From contig NZ_CP020538.1 of assembly GCF_002080435.1 (NCBI RefSeq), forward strand, positions 186,001-250,000: a stretch of DNA of 64,000 nucleotides, given 5' to 3'. Shown here in pieces: positions 9,301-18,314 of the stretch (its first letter is position 1; every line of letters starts with the position of its first letter). The notes below the pieces were generated by a model, which was not told the origin of the DNA, searched no databases, and saw nothing but the letters and a program-made list of their open reading frames with translations. The translations under genes and the position numbers were made by a program. The DNA comes from Sphingobium herbicidovorans (lineage in GTDB: Bacteria; Pseudomonadota; Alphaproteobacteria; Sphingomonadales; Sphingomonadaceae).

Positions 9301-9733
9301 CGGGAACGAGGCAGGCGATCAGCCCTTCGTTCCATTCCTCGACATCGGGCCAGTCGAGATGGCACGCGCCCTTGCCGGCGCGGCCTTTGCCGACGCTGAG
9401 CAGCCGGCACATGCGGCCATACGCCGCCTTGTCGGTCGGATAGACGAGGAGGGCGGTGCCGTCGGTGAGGTCGAGCCGCGAACCGACGATCGCACGCACG
9501 CCCGTTGCCTTCTCGGCATCCCATGCGCGGACGATGCCCGCGACCGAATGGCGGTCGACGATCCCGAGCGCGGGCAGGCCCAGCAGCGCGGCGGCGGCGA
9601 ACAGCTCGTCGGGCGACGAGGCGCCGCGCAGGAAGCTGAAATGCGTGGTGACCTGCAGTTCGACATAAGCGGGTTCGGCCCCGCTCACGCGAAGGCTTTC
9701 GGGTTCGGTCGCATTCTCAAGCGAATGCTCCAT
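6371..9733 (-). CDS. dnaE2: Error-prone DNA polymerase DnaE2 (ImuC)
   Basis: About 1120 residues, close to the usual DnaE2 length. It has an N-terminal PHP domain ([23 protein letters not shown]), the catalytic aspartates in [15 protein letters not shown], the fingers region ([25 protein letters not shown]), a helix-hairpin-helix and an OB fold near the C-terminus. DnaE2 carries out damage-induced mutagenic translesion synthesis with ImuA and ImuB. The ATG at 9733 (MEHSLEN) overlaps the end of imuB by 17 bases; an earlier ATG at 9781 is in frame but deeper inside imuB. Confidence 0.95.
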   Translation of the reverse strand: MEHSLENATEPESLRVSGAEPAYVELQVTTHFSFLRGASSPDELFAAAALLGLPALGIVDRHSVAGIVRAWDAEKATGVRAIVGSRLDLTDGTALLVYPTDKAAYGRMCRLLSVGKGRAGKGACHLDWPDVEEWNEGLIACLVPDRADATTEGALERTKRIFGDRAYMALTIRRRPRDAIRLRDLAALAAAARVPTVATGDVLYHAPERRLLQDVVTCIREKCTIDDLGDRRERFADRHLKSATEMERLFRRYLKDASPVARTVEFAERCTFSLEELRYQYPDEIRVPGRTPQQELELLTWEKAPARYPEGIGGKVRTQLEHELRLIGQLDYAPYFLTVHSIVAEARRREILCQGRGSAANSAVCYVLGITSIDPVRSELLFERFVSAERREPPDIDVDFEHERREEIIQWIYETYGRTRSALTAVVTRYRSRGAVREVGKALGLSEDMTAGLAGAVWGYSREGVDESHAAALNLDMADKRLMLTLELARTLINTPRHLSQHPGGFVLTRDRLDELVPIEPAAMDDRQVIEWDKDDIDALGFMKVDVLGLGMLSCMRRAFEFLREAKGIDHDLSTIPAEDPATYAMIRKADTLGVFQIESRAQMASIPLMAPRTFYDLVIQVAIVRPGPIQGDMVHPYRRRRNGQEEVTYPTPELRRVLEKTLGVPLFQEQAMRVAIECAGFTPSEADLLRRAMATFKLTGGVSHFRDKLINGMVARGYEQEFAEKTFKQIEGFGSYGFPESHAASFALIAYASSWMKCHHPDVFCAALLNAQPMGFYAPAQIVRDARQHGVEVRPIDVNHSRWDCTLEETRGKYLAVRLGLRMVRGLANEDGAAIVTARADTPFTSAEEIQRRAGVGRGALDRIGDADGFASLGSSRREGLWEVKGLGHAALPLFAAADERAGMLQREALEPAVPLAPMCEGAEVVEDYRASGLSLRAHPLAFLRDELRARKMISCQELQSVKDGRWIELAGVVLVRQKPGSAKGVMFITLEDETNVANLVVWTKVFEANRRTVLGASMMGVRGQVQREGEVIHVIAQRLDDLSPLLASVGNRADVADVYRVSRADVVKSPVGRDPRDPTTQPLGRNPRDIFIPDLRLGSGIIPGKPTEGIKIKPRDFR

Positions 9734-11267
9734 GAATAAACCAGCGCATCGAGCCGGTCGCAGCATGGACGCCGTCGCCAAGGCGGAACAGCCAATAGCG
9801 CCCGCCGGCCTCGGTCTCGACCTGGTAATAGTCGCGCACGCTCAGCGGCGTCTCGCCTTCTATCCCGCCGTCGCGCCACCATTCGCCCTGCAGGCGCTCG
9901 GGCCCATCGCCCTGCGTCACGCGGTAGCGCTTGCGGCGCCAGACGAAGAGGCGCGGCGCGTCGTCGGGGAGCAGGGCAATCACGTCGACGGGTTCGGGCC
10001 GCGCCAGCATCCGTGACGGGCGCGGGAGCTCGTCGGACCATGCCGCGCCATCGGCTTGGCGCAGCGCCGGCGTGATTGCGACCGATCGCTCGGGCATCGC
10101 GCCTGCCTGGGGCATCGTCCGGTGCAGGCTGCGTTGCCCGAAGCGGTTGGCGAGCGCGTCGACGAGCGCGGGAAGGTCGGGACCGCGCCGCGTCAGGCTT
10201 TCGAGACTCTCGCCCTGGCGCAGTGCCTGCACCTCGATAAGCGGCGCGACGAGCGTCATCGCCTCGATGCCGAGCCCGGGCTCGATGGTTTCGATCTTCG
10301 CGGAGAGAAGTTTCGCGAGATGCTTGGGATCGCGCGACGGTGCCGCGGTGCCGACGCGGATCGCCTGCACATGGCCATCGACGCGGTGGAAATAGCAGTC
10401 GAGCCGGCGCGCGCCCTTGCCGAGGCGACCGAGCTGGTCCGCGATATCGCGCGCGAGGTCGCCGATGACCTGCGCAAAGGCTTCGGCGGTCGCGATCGGC
10501 TCCATGAAACCGCGCCGCGCGCGCGGGAGCTGATCGGGGAAGATCGGTTCGATCGGCTCGGGCAGCGTGCCGAACGCCTGGTCGAGGCGGCGGTGCAGCT
10601 CGCGCCCGAACCTTTTGGCGAGTGGGCCGCGCGGGGCGCCGATCAACTGCTCGATCCGCTCGAAGCCGAGCTTGCGCAGCGCCTCGACGTCGGCGGGCGG
10701 CAGGCGAAGCGCCCGGATCGGCAGCAGCGCCATCGCCTTGCGGTGCGCGCCGGGCTCGATCGTGACCGGGCGCCCCGCGGGGACATAACGCGCGACCGCG
10801 TGCGCGCAGCCCGCAGTGTCGGCAACCGCGATCTGGAGCGCGAGGCCGAAGGCGGCGGTGCGGCGGTGGAGATCCTTGAGCAGCGCGCGCTCGGTCGAGA
10901 AGCGCGCGGCGCAGCCGGTGATGTCGAGCCAGAGGCCGTCGGGCGGATCGGGCGCGACGACCGGCGAATAGCGCGCACCTGCCCAAAGCGCGAGACGGCG
11001 CAATCCCTCGAAATCGGCCTCGGGCTCGGCGTCGACGACATCGAGTTCGGGCGCGAAGGCGCGCGCCTTGGTGATCGTCATGCCGGGGCGGATGCCGAGC
11101 GAGCGGGCGTCCCCGTCGACCGCGGCGACGATCCGCCGGCCATGGTCGGGGATCGCGGTAACGAGCGGCCGGGCAGGGGTGCCGCCGTCAGGCCGCGGCT
11201 TGCCGGTCTTCCTGCGCAGCCGGTCGGTCGACCAGTGCGGCAGGAAGAGCGATACGACCCGTCGCAT
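9717..11267 (-). CDS. imuB: ImuB, catalytically inactive Y-family polymerase homologue
   Basis: About 516 residues of the DinB/UmuC-related ImuB family, the hub of the ImuA-ImuB-DnaE2 mutasome. The Y-family palm is recognisable ([40 protein letters not shown]). The classical catalytic acidic pair is not conserved, as expected for ImuB. The C-terminus is long and variable. The ATG at 11267 ([17 protein letters not shown]) gives the family N-terminus and overlaps imuA by about 80 bases. The frame extends further upstream inside imuA without similarity. Confidence 0.92.
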   Translation of the reverse strand: MRRVVSLFLPHWSTDRLRRKTGKPRPDGGTPARPLVTAIPDHGRRIVAAVDGDARSLGIRPGMTITKARAFAPELDVVDAEPEADFEGLRRLALWAGARYSPVVAPDPPDGLWLDITGCAARFSTERALLKDLHRRTAAFGLALQIAVADTAGCAHAVARYVPAGRPVTIEPGAHRKAMALLPIRALRLPPADVEALRKLGFERIEQLIGAPRGPLAKRFGRELHRRLDQAFGTLPEPIEPIFPDQLPRARRGFMEPIATAEAFAQVIGDLARDIADQLGRLGKGARRLDCYFHRVDGHVQAIRVGTAAPSRDPKHLAKLLSAKIETIEPGLGIEAMTLVAPLIEVQALRQGESLESLTRRGPDLPALVDALANRFGQRSLHRTMPQAGAMPERSVAITPALRQADGAAWSDELPRPSRMLARPEPVDVIALLPDDAPRLFVWRRKRYRVTQGDGPERLQGEWWRDGGIEGETPLSVRDYYQVETEAGGRYWLFRLGDGVHAATGSMRWFIHGAFA

Positions 11268-11919
11268 CGCAGCCCTCCAATATCCAGAAATGCGGATTGC
11301 CGCCGCGTACGCGTTCGAGCGCGACGCGCCAGCGTGGGCGGCCAAGGCTCGGAATGCCAAGGTCCTCGCTTGGGCTCGCGGTGATCCGCCAGCGCGTCAC
11401 CGCGGCCGTGCCCTCGGCGGCTTGGTCGGCCTTGCAGGTGCGGCGAAAGACGAACGCCGGAACGCCCGAGGTTTCGGCGGCGAGCTGGAGGCGCTTCGAC
11501 GCCGTCGTCGAATATTTGCTCACCTCGCCGACGACGCCGGCGAGGCCAGGATGGCGCAAGCATTCTTCCATCGCGAGCAGGACATTGGTGTCGCTGCCCG
11601 CCTCGACATGGATCACGCGGTCGGGGTGCAATCCCGCGAGATGCAGGGCAGGGGCGAACAGGTCGTGCCAGCGCAGGCACCAGAAAACAGTCCCTTCGGT
11701 CCGCGCGAGGATGCCGGCGAGGAAGATCGTCGCGCTCGCATCGTCGGCGAGCTCGGGGCTTCCGGCTATCTCGTGGAGCGCGCCGGTCGCGATTCCGCCG
11801 CCCGGGAGTCGCGAATCGACCGCCTCGACGCCGAACGGAAGCACCTCGTGCCGCGCGCACACGCCTTCGATCCGCGCAATTTTGGCGCGAAGATCGGCGA
11901 GGACGGCAGGGTGGCGCAT
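11188..11919 (-). CDS. imuA: ImuA, RecA-like accessory protein of damage-induced mutagenesis
   Basis: A 243-residue ImuA/SulA-like protein. It carries the family's degenerate RecA-type fold: LPFGVEAVDSRLPGGGIATGALHEIAGS at the position of the RecA N-terminal strand, and FWCLRWHDLFAPALHLAGLHPDRVIHVEAG. It works with ImuB and DnaE2 in SOS mutagenesis. It is the first gene of the cassette; its 3' end overlaps imuB. A near-consensus alphaproteobacterial LexA box lies about 32 bases upstream of the ATG. Confidence 0.9.
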   Translation of the reverse strand: MRHPAVLADLRAKIARIEGVCARHEVLPFGVEAVDSRLPGGGIATGALHEIAGSPELADDASATIFLAGILARTEGTVFWCLRWHDLFAPALHLAGLHPDRVIHVEAGSDTNVLLAMEECLRHPGLAGVVGEVSKYSTTASKRLQLAAETSGVPAFVFRRTCKADQAAEGTAAVTRWRITASPSEDLGIPSLGRPRWRVALERVRGGNPHFWILEGCDATGRIALPAALVDRPAAQEDRQAAA

Positions 11920-11950
11920 GATAACATAGGACTCGGCAGATAGTTGATTC

Positions 11951-11965
11951 GTTTCCTCTTTGTTC
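11951..11965. promoter_or_regulatory. Candidate LexA (SOS) box of imuA-imuB-dnaE2
   Basis: GTTT-CCTCTTT-GTTC matches the alphaproteobacterial LexA box GTTC-N7-GTTC with one mismatch. It lies 32-46 bases upstream of the imuA start, a normal operator position. The family is known to be SOS-controlled in alphaproteobacteria. Assigned from pattern and position only. Confidence 0.5.
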
Positions 11966-12090
11966 CTTGTCGGCTTGCCGAGTCAAGCGGGACGCCGCAA
12001 AGGGCAGGCCGATCACGATGCGATCAGGTCCGGAATGAATCGAGTTTGGCTTGCCAGAGTCTTGATTGTCGGCCAGATTCAGGGGCTGAA

Positions 12091-13011
12091 ATGAAAATGG
12101 ACATCGATCATCTTCCCGCGCGGCAGCAGGGCGAACTCCAGCGCATCAAGACCGTGCTGATGGAGGAATTCGCGCGATCGATCGAACGTGCGACGATGCC
12201 CGCCAAGCGCAACGGCAAGATTCTGAAGATCATCCTGTTCGGCAGCTATGCGCGCAGCGACTGGGTCGACGAGCCCGAGAACGGCTATCAGTCGGACTTC
12301 GATCTGCTGGTCATCGTCAGCCACGAGGACCTGACGGATATCTCCGACCACTGGTATATCGCCGAGGACAAGATCCTTCGTGATCCCGACGTCGACCGGA
12401 CGCTAAACATCATCGTCCATACGCTAGCCGACGTGAACAAGGCGCTGACCCGCGGCGAATATTTCTGGGTCGACATCCTGCGCGACGGAATTCTGCTCTA
12501 CGATTTGCCCAACCATCCGCTGGCGGTGCCGAAGCCACTGACGCCGACCGATGCGTATCGGATGGCGGTCGAGTATTTTGAAACATCGCTGCCGGCGATA
12601 GACGTTCAATTGCAGACGGTGGATTTTCAGGCTCAGCGCGGTGACAATGAGCTGATCTGGCGGAAGGCGGCCGCATTTTCGCTACATCAAGCGGTTGAAC
12701 GTGCCTACGCGTGCTTCTTGCTCACCAGCACCTTCTATTTCCCGCGCTCGCACAACATCAAATTCTTGCGTTCGCTCGCCGAAGACCGGGAGCCGCAGCT
12801 TGTGGAGGCTTGGCCCCGCGAGAGCAAATTGGATCGGCGCCGTTTCGAGCTGTTGAAGCGCGCCTATGTCGAGGCACGATATTCGCCGAACTACGAAATC
12901 ACCGTGGAGGACCTCGAAGCGCTCGCGGCTGCGGCCCGCAACCTGCGCGAGATCGTCGAGCGACTTTGCCAGGAACAACTGGACCGGCTGCGTTCGGCCG
13001 CCGGACTGTAG
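12091..13011 (+). CDS. Nucleotidyltransferase-HEPN fusion protein
   Basis: A 306-residue protein. Residues 45-75 carry a minimal nucleotidyltransferase motif: GSYARSDW (51-58) followed by SDFDLLVIV with paired aspartates (69, 71). The C-terminal half is a helical HEPN-like domain (KAAAFSLHQAVERAYACFLL; FELLKRAYVEARYSPNYEIT). I see no Rx4-6H RNase motif, so the HEPN part may bind substrate or RNA rather than cut it. MNT and HEPN proteins usually form two-gene toxin-antitoxin or modification pairs; here both are one chain. The ATG at 12091 is chosen; the longer open frame upstream (from 11944) has no similarity. Confidence 0.75.
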   Translation: MKMDIDHLPARQQGELQRIKTVLMEEFARSIERATMPAKRNGKILKIILFGSYARSDWVDEPENGYQSDFDLLVIVSHEDLTDISDHWYIAEDKILRDPDVDRTLNIIVHTLADVNKALTRGEYFWVDILRDGILLYDLPNHPLAVPKPLTPTDAYRMAVEYFETSLPAIDVQLQTVDFQAQRGDNELIWRKAAAFSLHQAVERAYACFLLTSTFYFPRSHNIKFLRSLAEDREPQLVEAWPRESKLDRRRFELLKRAYVEARYSPNYEITVEDLEALAAAARNLREIVERLCQEQLDRLRSAAGL

Positions 13012-13026
13012 CGCTCCGCCCCACGG

Positions 13027-13275
13027 TCAACGGGGCGTATAGGCTTTCCCGTCACCGACAAACCGCTTGCTCCGCGCCTTCGCGTCGGCCCGGATAACGG
13101 CCATCTCGGCGTTGTTGCATTCGTTGCCGCGAACAGAGCCATCTTGGCACCCCGCGAACACCTCGCGCGCCTCGTCGACATGTGCGTCGAAATACTGCTT
13201 GCTGCGCGGCTCTTCCTTCCCGCAGCTCGCCAGCGCGGTTCCGAGAAGAACAATTCCAATAACTTGCGTCCTCAT
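13027..13275 (-). CDS. EexN-like entry-exclusion lipoprotein with a TrbJ-like tail
   Basis: An 82-residue lipoprotein: leader MRTQVIGIVLLGTALASC with lipobox Cys18, then the EexN-type pattern (YFDAHVDEAREVFAGCQDG, GNECNNAEMA). EexN proteins block redundant conjugative entry and usually sit inside trb operons. The last 11 residues (RFVGDGKAYTPR) nearly equal the C-terminus of TrbJ encoded at 31.1-31.8 kb (RFLGDGKAYTPIR), which I do not regard as typical of EexN. It lies 18 kb from the trb operon and converges on the nucleotidyltransferase-HEPN gene. Confidence 0.65.
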   Translation of the reverse strand: MRTQVIGIVLLGTALASCGKEEPRSKQYFDAHVDEAREVFAGCQDGSVRGNECNNAEMAVIRADAKARSKRFVGDGKAYTPR

Positions 13276-13447
13276 CAGGCTCTCCTTTGCGAGCCAACAA
13301 ATTATCGCGGGGCGTCACCACCGATCAACAAAAGACCGCAGAAACTCTCAAATCGAGAGCGATTGTTAGCGCACACCATCGCCAGCACGCCGGGCATTTG
13401 ATAAAGGCATCACCGCCGGGCGGCCGTCGCATATGTGCAAGCCTCGG

Positions 13448-13534
13448 CTAAAAGCGGCGGCGCAAGTTCTCGAACTTGTTCTCAACGCCCGGCTTCACGC
13501 CCAAACCGGCAGCCTGCGCCTCGATCTCCGCCAT
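13448..13534 (-). CDS. Possible 28-codon small ORF or gene remnant
   Basis: An ATG at 13534 opens a 28-codon frame (MAEIEAQAAGLGVKPGVENK, then FENLRRRF and a TAG). The same frame is continuous with the gene at 13550-14200 across its TGA, with no other stop between. The composition looks like a real protein end. It could be a separate peptide, a readthrough extension, or the surviving C-terminus of an older gene interrupted here. I do not recognise it. Confidence 0.25.
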   Translation of the reverse strand: MAEIEAQAAGLGVKPGVENKFENLRRRF

Positions 13535-13549
13535 CCGGAATCCGTTGGA

Positions 13550-14200
13550 TCACCGACCCTTCTTAAGACGTTCGAAATCAGTTAGACCGGCTGCGCGAAA
13601 AGCATCGAACATCTCGGCGCCATCTCCTAACGGCGTGACTTGGCTATGGGTCGCTGCACCAAGATCATCACAGAGTTGTATCGCAGATCTGATTGTAGAG
13701 GACAGCCAGGCGAGAAAGCGCTCCATATCGGGCGGATATAAAAGATCGGTCTCGCTTTCGAACATGCCATGTGAACCGTCTTCGGTGACGTAGGTGTTAA
13801 TCGCGGTTTCAAGAACAAAGAGGTTGAGAATCGCGGTTGCAGTAAGATCGCGCTTATCTGGAAGCGCCCTGAGCTCAGGGCGCCATTCGTAGGTCTTTGC
13901 GATCAGTGCATCGTTGATATGCCCTGCAAAGACATTGCGCAGATACTTTGCGAAGCGCAGCGCGCTCGCTAATTCTTTGACGGTCTCGCCGAGCGAAGGA
14001 TACTCGCGGTAGAGCGGCTGCAAAGCCGGCGCGAGATCGGCGAGCTCGCCGAGCGCCACAAGCGCTGTCTTACACGCAGCAACCCAGCGGCTCGAAAGTT
14101 TCGTACCGGCTGATAGATCGCTATCCGCGAGGAAAAGATCGCCATGAAGAATGCGCGACCTAAAATAGATGAGTTCACTGCTTGTCGCCATGCGCACCAT
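13550..14200 (-). CDS. 216-residue partner of the CHAT protein, unknown function
   Basis: I recognise no family. The sequence is mostly predicted helical, with a block of leucine-rich helices (LVALGELADLAPALQPLYREY; ELASALRFAKYLRNVFAGHIND) and a middle helix that could be amphipathic (TATAILNLFVLETAINTYV). There is no signal peptide or membrane span. It begins 10 bases after the stop of the 1301-residue CHAT gene, so it is almost certainly co-transcribed. Small genes beside CHAT proteases are often substrates, adaptors or effectors; that role here is inference. GC content and codon use are lower than in the flanking ars/imu and trb genes. Confidence 0.7.
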   Translation of the reverse strand: MVRMATSSELIYFRSRILHGDLFLADSDLSAGTKLSSRWVAACKTALVALGELADLAPALQPLYREYPSLGETVKELASALRFAKYLRNVFAGHINDALIAKTYEWRPELRALPDKRDLTATAILNLFVLETAINTYVTEDGSHGMFESETDLLYPPDMERFLAWLSSTIRSAIQLCDDLGAATHSQVTPLGDGAEMFDAFRAAGLTDFERLKKGR

Positions 14201-14210
14201 ACCCTTTCGC

Positions 14211-17200
14211 TCAGCAGGCTTGACCGCCTAAGTCGGTGGTCGGATGCCGGAGGTCGGGGTTGCCGAACAAGGTCATCGCGAGGCCATATGAGGGATCCTG
14301 CGCGAACCGGTCGTCGACCAGCTTGTTTGCCTCGAAACAAGCCTCGATGATGCGGGCCCCATTCTTCCAATGCTGGAGAAAGGCCGGGAGCCAGTGCGAT
14401 GGAACGCGAGAATCGAGCGGCCATGGCGAAGCAATCACAGCAGCGCAGCCTCGATCAAGTATCTGCTTGGCAAGACCGACGGAAGTATTTGCGGCCGGAT
14501 GCTTGTCCGCGCGCCCGCCACTGCAAACAAATAGAATCACAATTCCGACGTTCCTCAAAGCATTGGCGAGCTCGCCAGCACTTACCTTCAATACGCCCTC
14601 GTCCGACACCATCTGGAAATAACGGCCCTCGGAATTGACTCCACCGTGCGCTGTTACCACCGCAAGCGTTGATCCAGCGAAGGACGCCGGAAGGGTCGGG
14701 CCGTTGTCCGCAATGAATTGGTGCTCATTGAAGCAACTTTCTAGCCGTTCCGCGACCATCGCAAGAGTCTGGCTTTCGCCTCCACCCGCTGTCGAAATCC
14801 ATGCACAATAGCGTCCGTCGCCGATCAAGCCGGTTCGGCGCGCACCCGCGAGCCAAGCGAGGGATGGCGCCGAAGCCATCGGCCGCGTCCGACCAGCGAA
14901 CTCGCTGTCAACAAAAAGCAAATTTGGCGGGAACGACTGAAGGCTTGCCTCGGGGATCAGCACAATTGGACCTGGGGGCAGGTCTGAAAAGCGAAGATTA
15001 TCAGTCGTTGTATAAAAAATGTTAGGCGGTCGATCATCGAGTCCATAGCCGAACGGGAATCTCTCAGCCCATTGCCGAAGCCTCGCCTCAGTGAAATGGT
15101 CGTCGGCTTCAACAACCGGCGGGCCGACATCGCCGCCGATGGTACTCACCCTGACGAGGCGGCCGCGATCATCGAAACCCGCCTGGACAACGGAAATACC
15201 GGTGAGGGAAATCGCGCGCGCGTATTCGCCGCTCTCCTCGATCGCCTTCGCAAGCGGCGGAGGAACTGCGGCTTCGTCCCAACCGGGAAGTGCAACGCCA
15301 TAGTCAGCAAGGAGATCGAGGAGGAATGACGCTTGTTGCGGCTGGCGTATGATCTCGGAAGCTCCAAGTGCACGGCTGGCGATAATTGTGACGTCTCTCA
15401 GGTCAAACCCGGCATCGGCGGAGTAGCGAGAAGCTCCGCGGCCCTTCAAAACCTCGAACACAGTCTCGGCGCTGGGGCTGGCGGCGGCGGCGGCCTCAAG
15501 CATCGCACGGGTTCGGGAATCCGTTCGCGCCAGAAGTTCGCCGAAAAGCGTCTCCGCGTCTTCGACACCATGATTGCTATCGCGCATCTCGCGCAGCAAC
15601 TGGCCGACGACTGCGGCAATCGGCGCGGTCATGGCGTTGCTCGCCAGGACATCGTTGCCGTTGGCAATCGCGTCGGGAAGCAACGCGGCCAGCCCCTCGA
15701 AGTCCCGCTTCTGAAGGAGTTCCCTATGGCGGATCTGGATATCCAGTGTGTCCGCGAAATGTCCGTGTGTGTCGGCCTTGCCCATTGCTTCGAGCCAAAA
15801 GCGAGACCGCGCGGCCATCCGCTTGGCCTCACGGTATAAATTAGCGTCACGCGTCAGTCGTGCGAGCGTTACGGCCTCCTGATAGAGCTGCTCGAGTTCC
15901 GCTTCGTCATCGGCAAGCATCGCGCACGCGAGTGCGACCATCGCATCCACAAAGTTGGATGAGCGCGCATAAACATCCGCTAGGGCGAACCAGGCGAGGC
16001 GTCGCCGGCGCGGCGTACTCGCCCCATTGAGAAGCGCCTGCTCGACAAGGTCGCGAGCTGGCTGCGCTGATCCTGTGGACACTAGACGACCCGCGACAAC
16101 ACGCAGCAACGCGAGATCGATATCGGGATCCGCTGAGTGGCGTGCAAAGGCCGATGCCACGAGCAGCCAAGTTACATGACTGTGTTCCTCCTCGGCCGAA
16201 CCGGCGGGCGCATGAGAGAGATATTCGGAAACACTAGAAACAACGGCATCCGCATCTTCGCTCAAGAGTTCGGGGGGGAGCGTCAGCCGCCCAATTATTG
16301 CCGGTTCCTCGCTCTTGATCCATTGGAAGACCGATTCCATGAACGGCTTCTTCTCCATCAGCCATTCCATTCCAGCCGTGCTGATGAATGCGTCCGGAAG
16401 CGCTTTGATGGTTTGATTCGCAAGTTTTGCATTGATGATTGCGAGAATGGCAAGACCATCGGTACCCGACGCTGGAGCTTCGAGGAGTTCAGATAGCGAT
16501 ACGCGAAGGTCTGCCCGCGAAGGGTCGTCGGCAAGTCGCTTGAGCAGAGCGACGATCGCGTCCTCGACCCGCTCGCGTCCGATCGGCCAGGCGCCCTTGG
16601 ACCCCGCGAGCAGAAATATCTGTCCTAGAACATGTATGAGGTATCGCTCGCCGCGTGCAGCGTGTGCTCCGATTGGCAAGGGCTGCACTAGCTCAAACGC
16701 ATGAATCGGGAGCGCCCTAGCTATAGCATCGTCGACTGCCGCCATGCGATAGGCAGTGGCAAGATCCTGATCGGTGCCCGCCTGCGCGATGAAGGAACTA
16801 TAGTCGGGGACGGTCGCGCCACCGAGATTCTGGTCGAGTATTCGGTAGAAGGCGGCGGATTCTCCGTTTTGCAGCCGGTCCGCCGCCACATCCGCCGCCA
16901 ACGCATATTGTCGCTCAGCGGCGAACCGACGAAGATCACGACGTGCAACGCTCTCGTTGCCAGGGAACAGCGCGTCCAGCCGCGCTGCGGCGGCGGCGGC
17001 GATTACGGTAAGATCACCGTCCATTGCGATCCCAAGTGCCGTTTCGAGATATTCAAGCGTATCAAGTTCGGCGATCGCCGGAGCCAGAAGCTCGCCAGCA
17101 AGCCTTAACGCGTTTGCCTCGCCTGCAATTCGGGCGAGGCGAACGCGCGCACTTGGGAGAAGCGAGGCTCCGCGATCTGCTTCGCCGCGGATCGCCTGTA

Positions 17201-18116
17201 AGACGTGCGCCGAAAAACCGGCGCGGCTCATCAGCTGAATCCGGAGAAATTCTTTGTGGTGGTCGGCGCTGGCAGGAAGTCCTTCGAGATCGCGAAGAGC
17301 TGCACCTAGTCGACCCTCGTCAATCCATTGCGCCCACTGGTCGATGCGCTTGGCAATCAGGTCGTCAGGCCCGTCTTCGCTCCAACTCGACACAACGCCA
17401 CAACCCTCGATCGAAAGGAGCAGGTCCTGGAGCGGCTTTCTGCTTGGGTAGGAAAGCCCAGTATCCATGGCCGTGTAGGTGAGACGACCCTTGCCATTTG
17501 CCGTCGCAGCAGCCGCAAGCCCATGAACTTGTGGCACCCAGAAATCTTCATCAAGGATCGGCGCGGAAAGCCCACGCGGAACGTTGGGTTGAATGTCGTC
17601 CGCGCGATAGGCAGCCGCGTTGACAACGACGATCGCCGTGAAGTCGTTTGCATCGGCAATGCGTTCGACGATCCCGCCAGTGAGGAGGTTCGGCATCACC
17701 TCGATGACGAATGTCGCGCGGCGCGCAGCCTCGTGTTGTCCGGAAAGTTCGCATCCCGAAAAACGTTCGTAGACCTCGCGAAAGTTATCCCAAAAAGTTG
17801 TGAACCACGCGTCGGCGTCAGAATTCGGCGGCAAAACAATAATATATCGACGGAATGCCGGTTCGTTGCCATTGATATGAATCGCGCTGAGAGCCGCCGC
17901 GATGATGCTGATGCGACGATGCACCGTTGCGACGTCAAGGCACAATATGTCGGACCCGCCGAGAACGTTCGGTTGATCGGAGTAGTATTGGACAATATGG
18001 TCCGCAGCAGCAGCCCAGTCGCCACGCTGAATCGAAATCAACGCGCGTTCCGATGCACCAGAAGTGGCGGGATCGTCGTCATTTCCGTCGTTGCCGGAAG
18101 GCTCTTCGATTATCAT
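14211..18116 (-). CDS. Large CHAT-domain (caspase-like) protein with helical repeats
   Basis: 1301 residues. The C-terminal ~250 residues form a CHAT (caspase HetF-associated with TPR) peptidase domain: PPGPIVLIPEASLQSFPPNLLFVD, then the catalytic His in VVTAHGG (His1157) and the catalytic Cys in ILFVCSGGRADKH (Cys1198), ending DPSYGLAMTLFGNP. Residues ~230-1000 are alanine-rich helical segments that read as degenerate TPR-like repeats. Residues ~1-230 hold alternating strands (RRYIIVLPP; ATFVIEVMPNLL; TAIVVVNAAAY), perhaps a second, degenerate caspase-like or sensor domain. CHAT proteases act in bacterial defence and regulated proteolysis; the substrate here is unknown. It lies between the GHKL-nuclease gene and the 216-residue gene on the same strand. 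Confidence 0.8.
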   Translation of the reverse strand: MIIEEPSGNDGNDDDPATSGASERALISIQRGDWAAAADHIVQYYSDQPNVLGGSDILCLDVATVHRRISIIAAALSAIHINGNEPAFRRYIIVLPPNSDADAWFTTFWDNFREVYERFSGCELSGQHEAARRATFVIEVMPNLLTGGIVERIADANDFTAIVVVNAAAYRADDIQPNVPRGLSAPILDEDFWVPQVHGLAAAATANGKGRLTYTAMDTGLSYPSRKPLQDLLLSIEGCGVVSSWSEDGPDDLIAKRIDQWAQWIDEGRLGAALRDLEGLPASADHHKEFLRIQLMSRAGFSAHVLQAIRGEADRGASLLPSARVRLARIAGEANALRLAGELLAPAIAELDTLEYLETALGIAMDGDLTVIAAAAAARLDALFPGNESVARRDLRRFAAERQYALAADVAADRLQNGESAAFYRILDQNLGGATVPDYSSFIAQAGTDQDLATAYRMAAVDDAIARALPIHAFELVQPLPIGAHAARGERYLIHVLGQIFLLAGSKGAWPIGRERVEDAIVALLKRLADDPSRADLRVSLSELLEAPASGTDGLAILAIINAKLANQTIKALPDAFISTAGMEWLMEKKPFMESVFQWIKSEEPAIIGRLTLPPELLSEDADAVVSSVSEYLSHAPAGSAEEEHSHVTWLLVASAFARHSADPDIDLALLRVVAGRLVSTGSAQPARDLVEQALLNGASTPRRRRLAWFALADVYARSSNFVDAMVALACAMLADDEAELEQLYQEAVTLARLTRDANLYREAKRMAARSRFWLEAMGKADTHGHFADTLDIQIRHRELLQKRDFEGLAALLPDAIANGNDVLASNAMTAPIAAVVGQLLREMRDSNHGVEDAETLFGELLARTDSRTRAMLEAAAAASPSAETVFEVLKGRGASRYSADAGFDLRDVTIIASRALGASEIIRQPQQASFLLDLLADYGVALPGWDEAAVPPPLAKAIEESGEYARAISLTGISVVQAGFDDRGRLVRVSTIGGDVGPPVVEADDHFTEARLRQWAERFPFGYGLDDRPPNIFYTTTDNLRFSDLPPGPIVLIPEASLQSFPPNLLFVDSEFAGRTRPMASAPSLAWLAGARRTGLIGDGRYCAWISTAGGGESQTLAMVAERLESCFNEHQFIADNGPTLPASFAGSTLAVVTAHGGVNSEGRYFQMVSDEGVLKVSAGELANALRNVGIVILFVCSGGRADKHPAANTSVGLAKQILDRGCAAVIASPWPLDSRVPSHWLPAFLQHWKNGARIIEACFEANKLVDDRFAQDPSYGLAMTLFGNPDLRHPTTDLGGQAC

Positions 18117-18314
18117 GCCGTCGCCGCGCCTAAGAGGTAAACAAAATCAACGACAGCGAAGTGCTCATCAATAGCCATCGCTAGCGCATAGATGAAAGAT
18201 GCTTCCCGGCCAATCCGGGAGCGGCTGAACCATGAGAATAGTCCTGTTTATGGATGGTTGATTCGCAAATTCGTGGCCGATTTCGCGTATAACCCAGAGC
18301 CAAGAAACGAGTTG

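Noticed and set aside
7064..11943. Several long plus-strand open frames opposite dnaE2 and imuA-imuB (for example 7064-8776 and 10056-11384)
   Set aside because: They are mirror frames of GC-rich genes with Arg/Ala/Asp-rich composition, no ribosome-binding sites and no domain signal.
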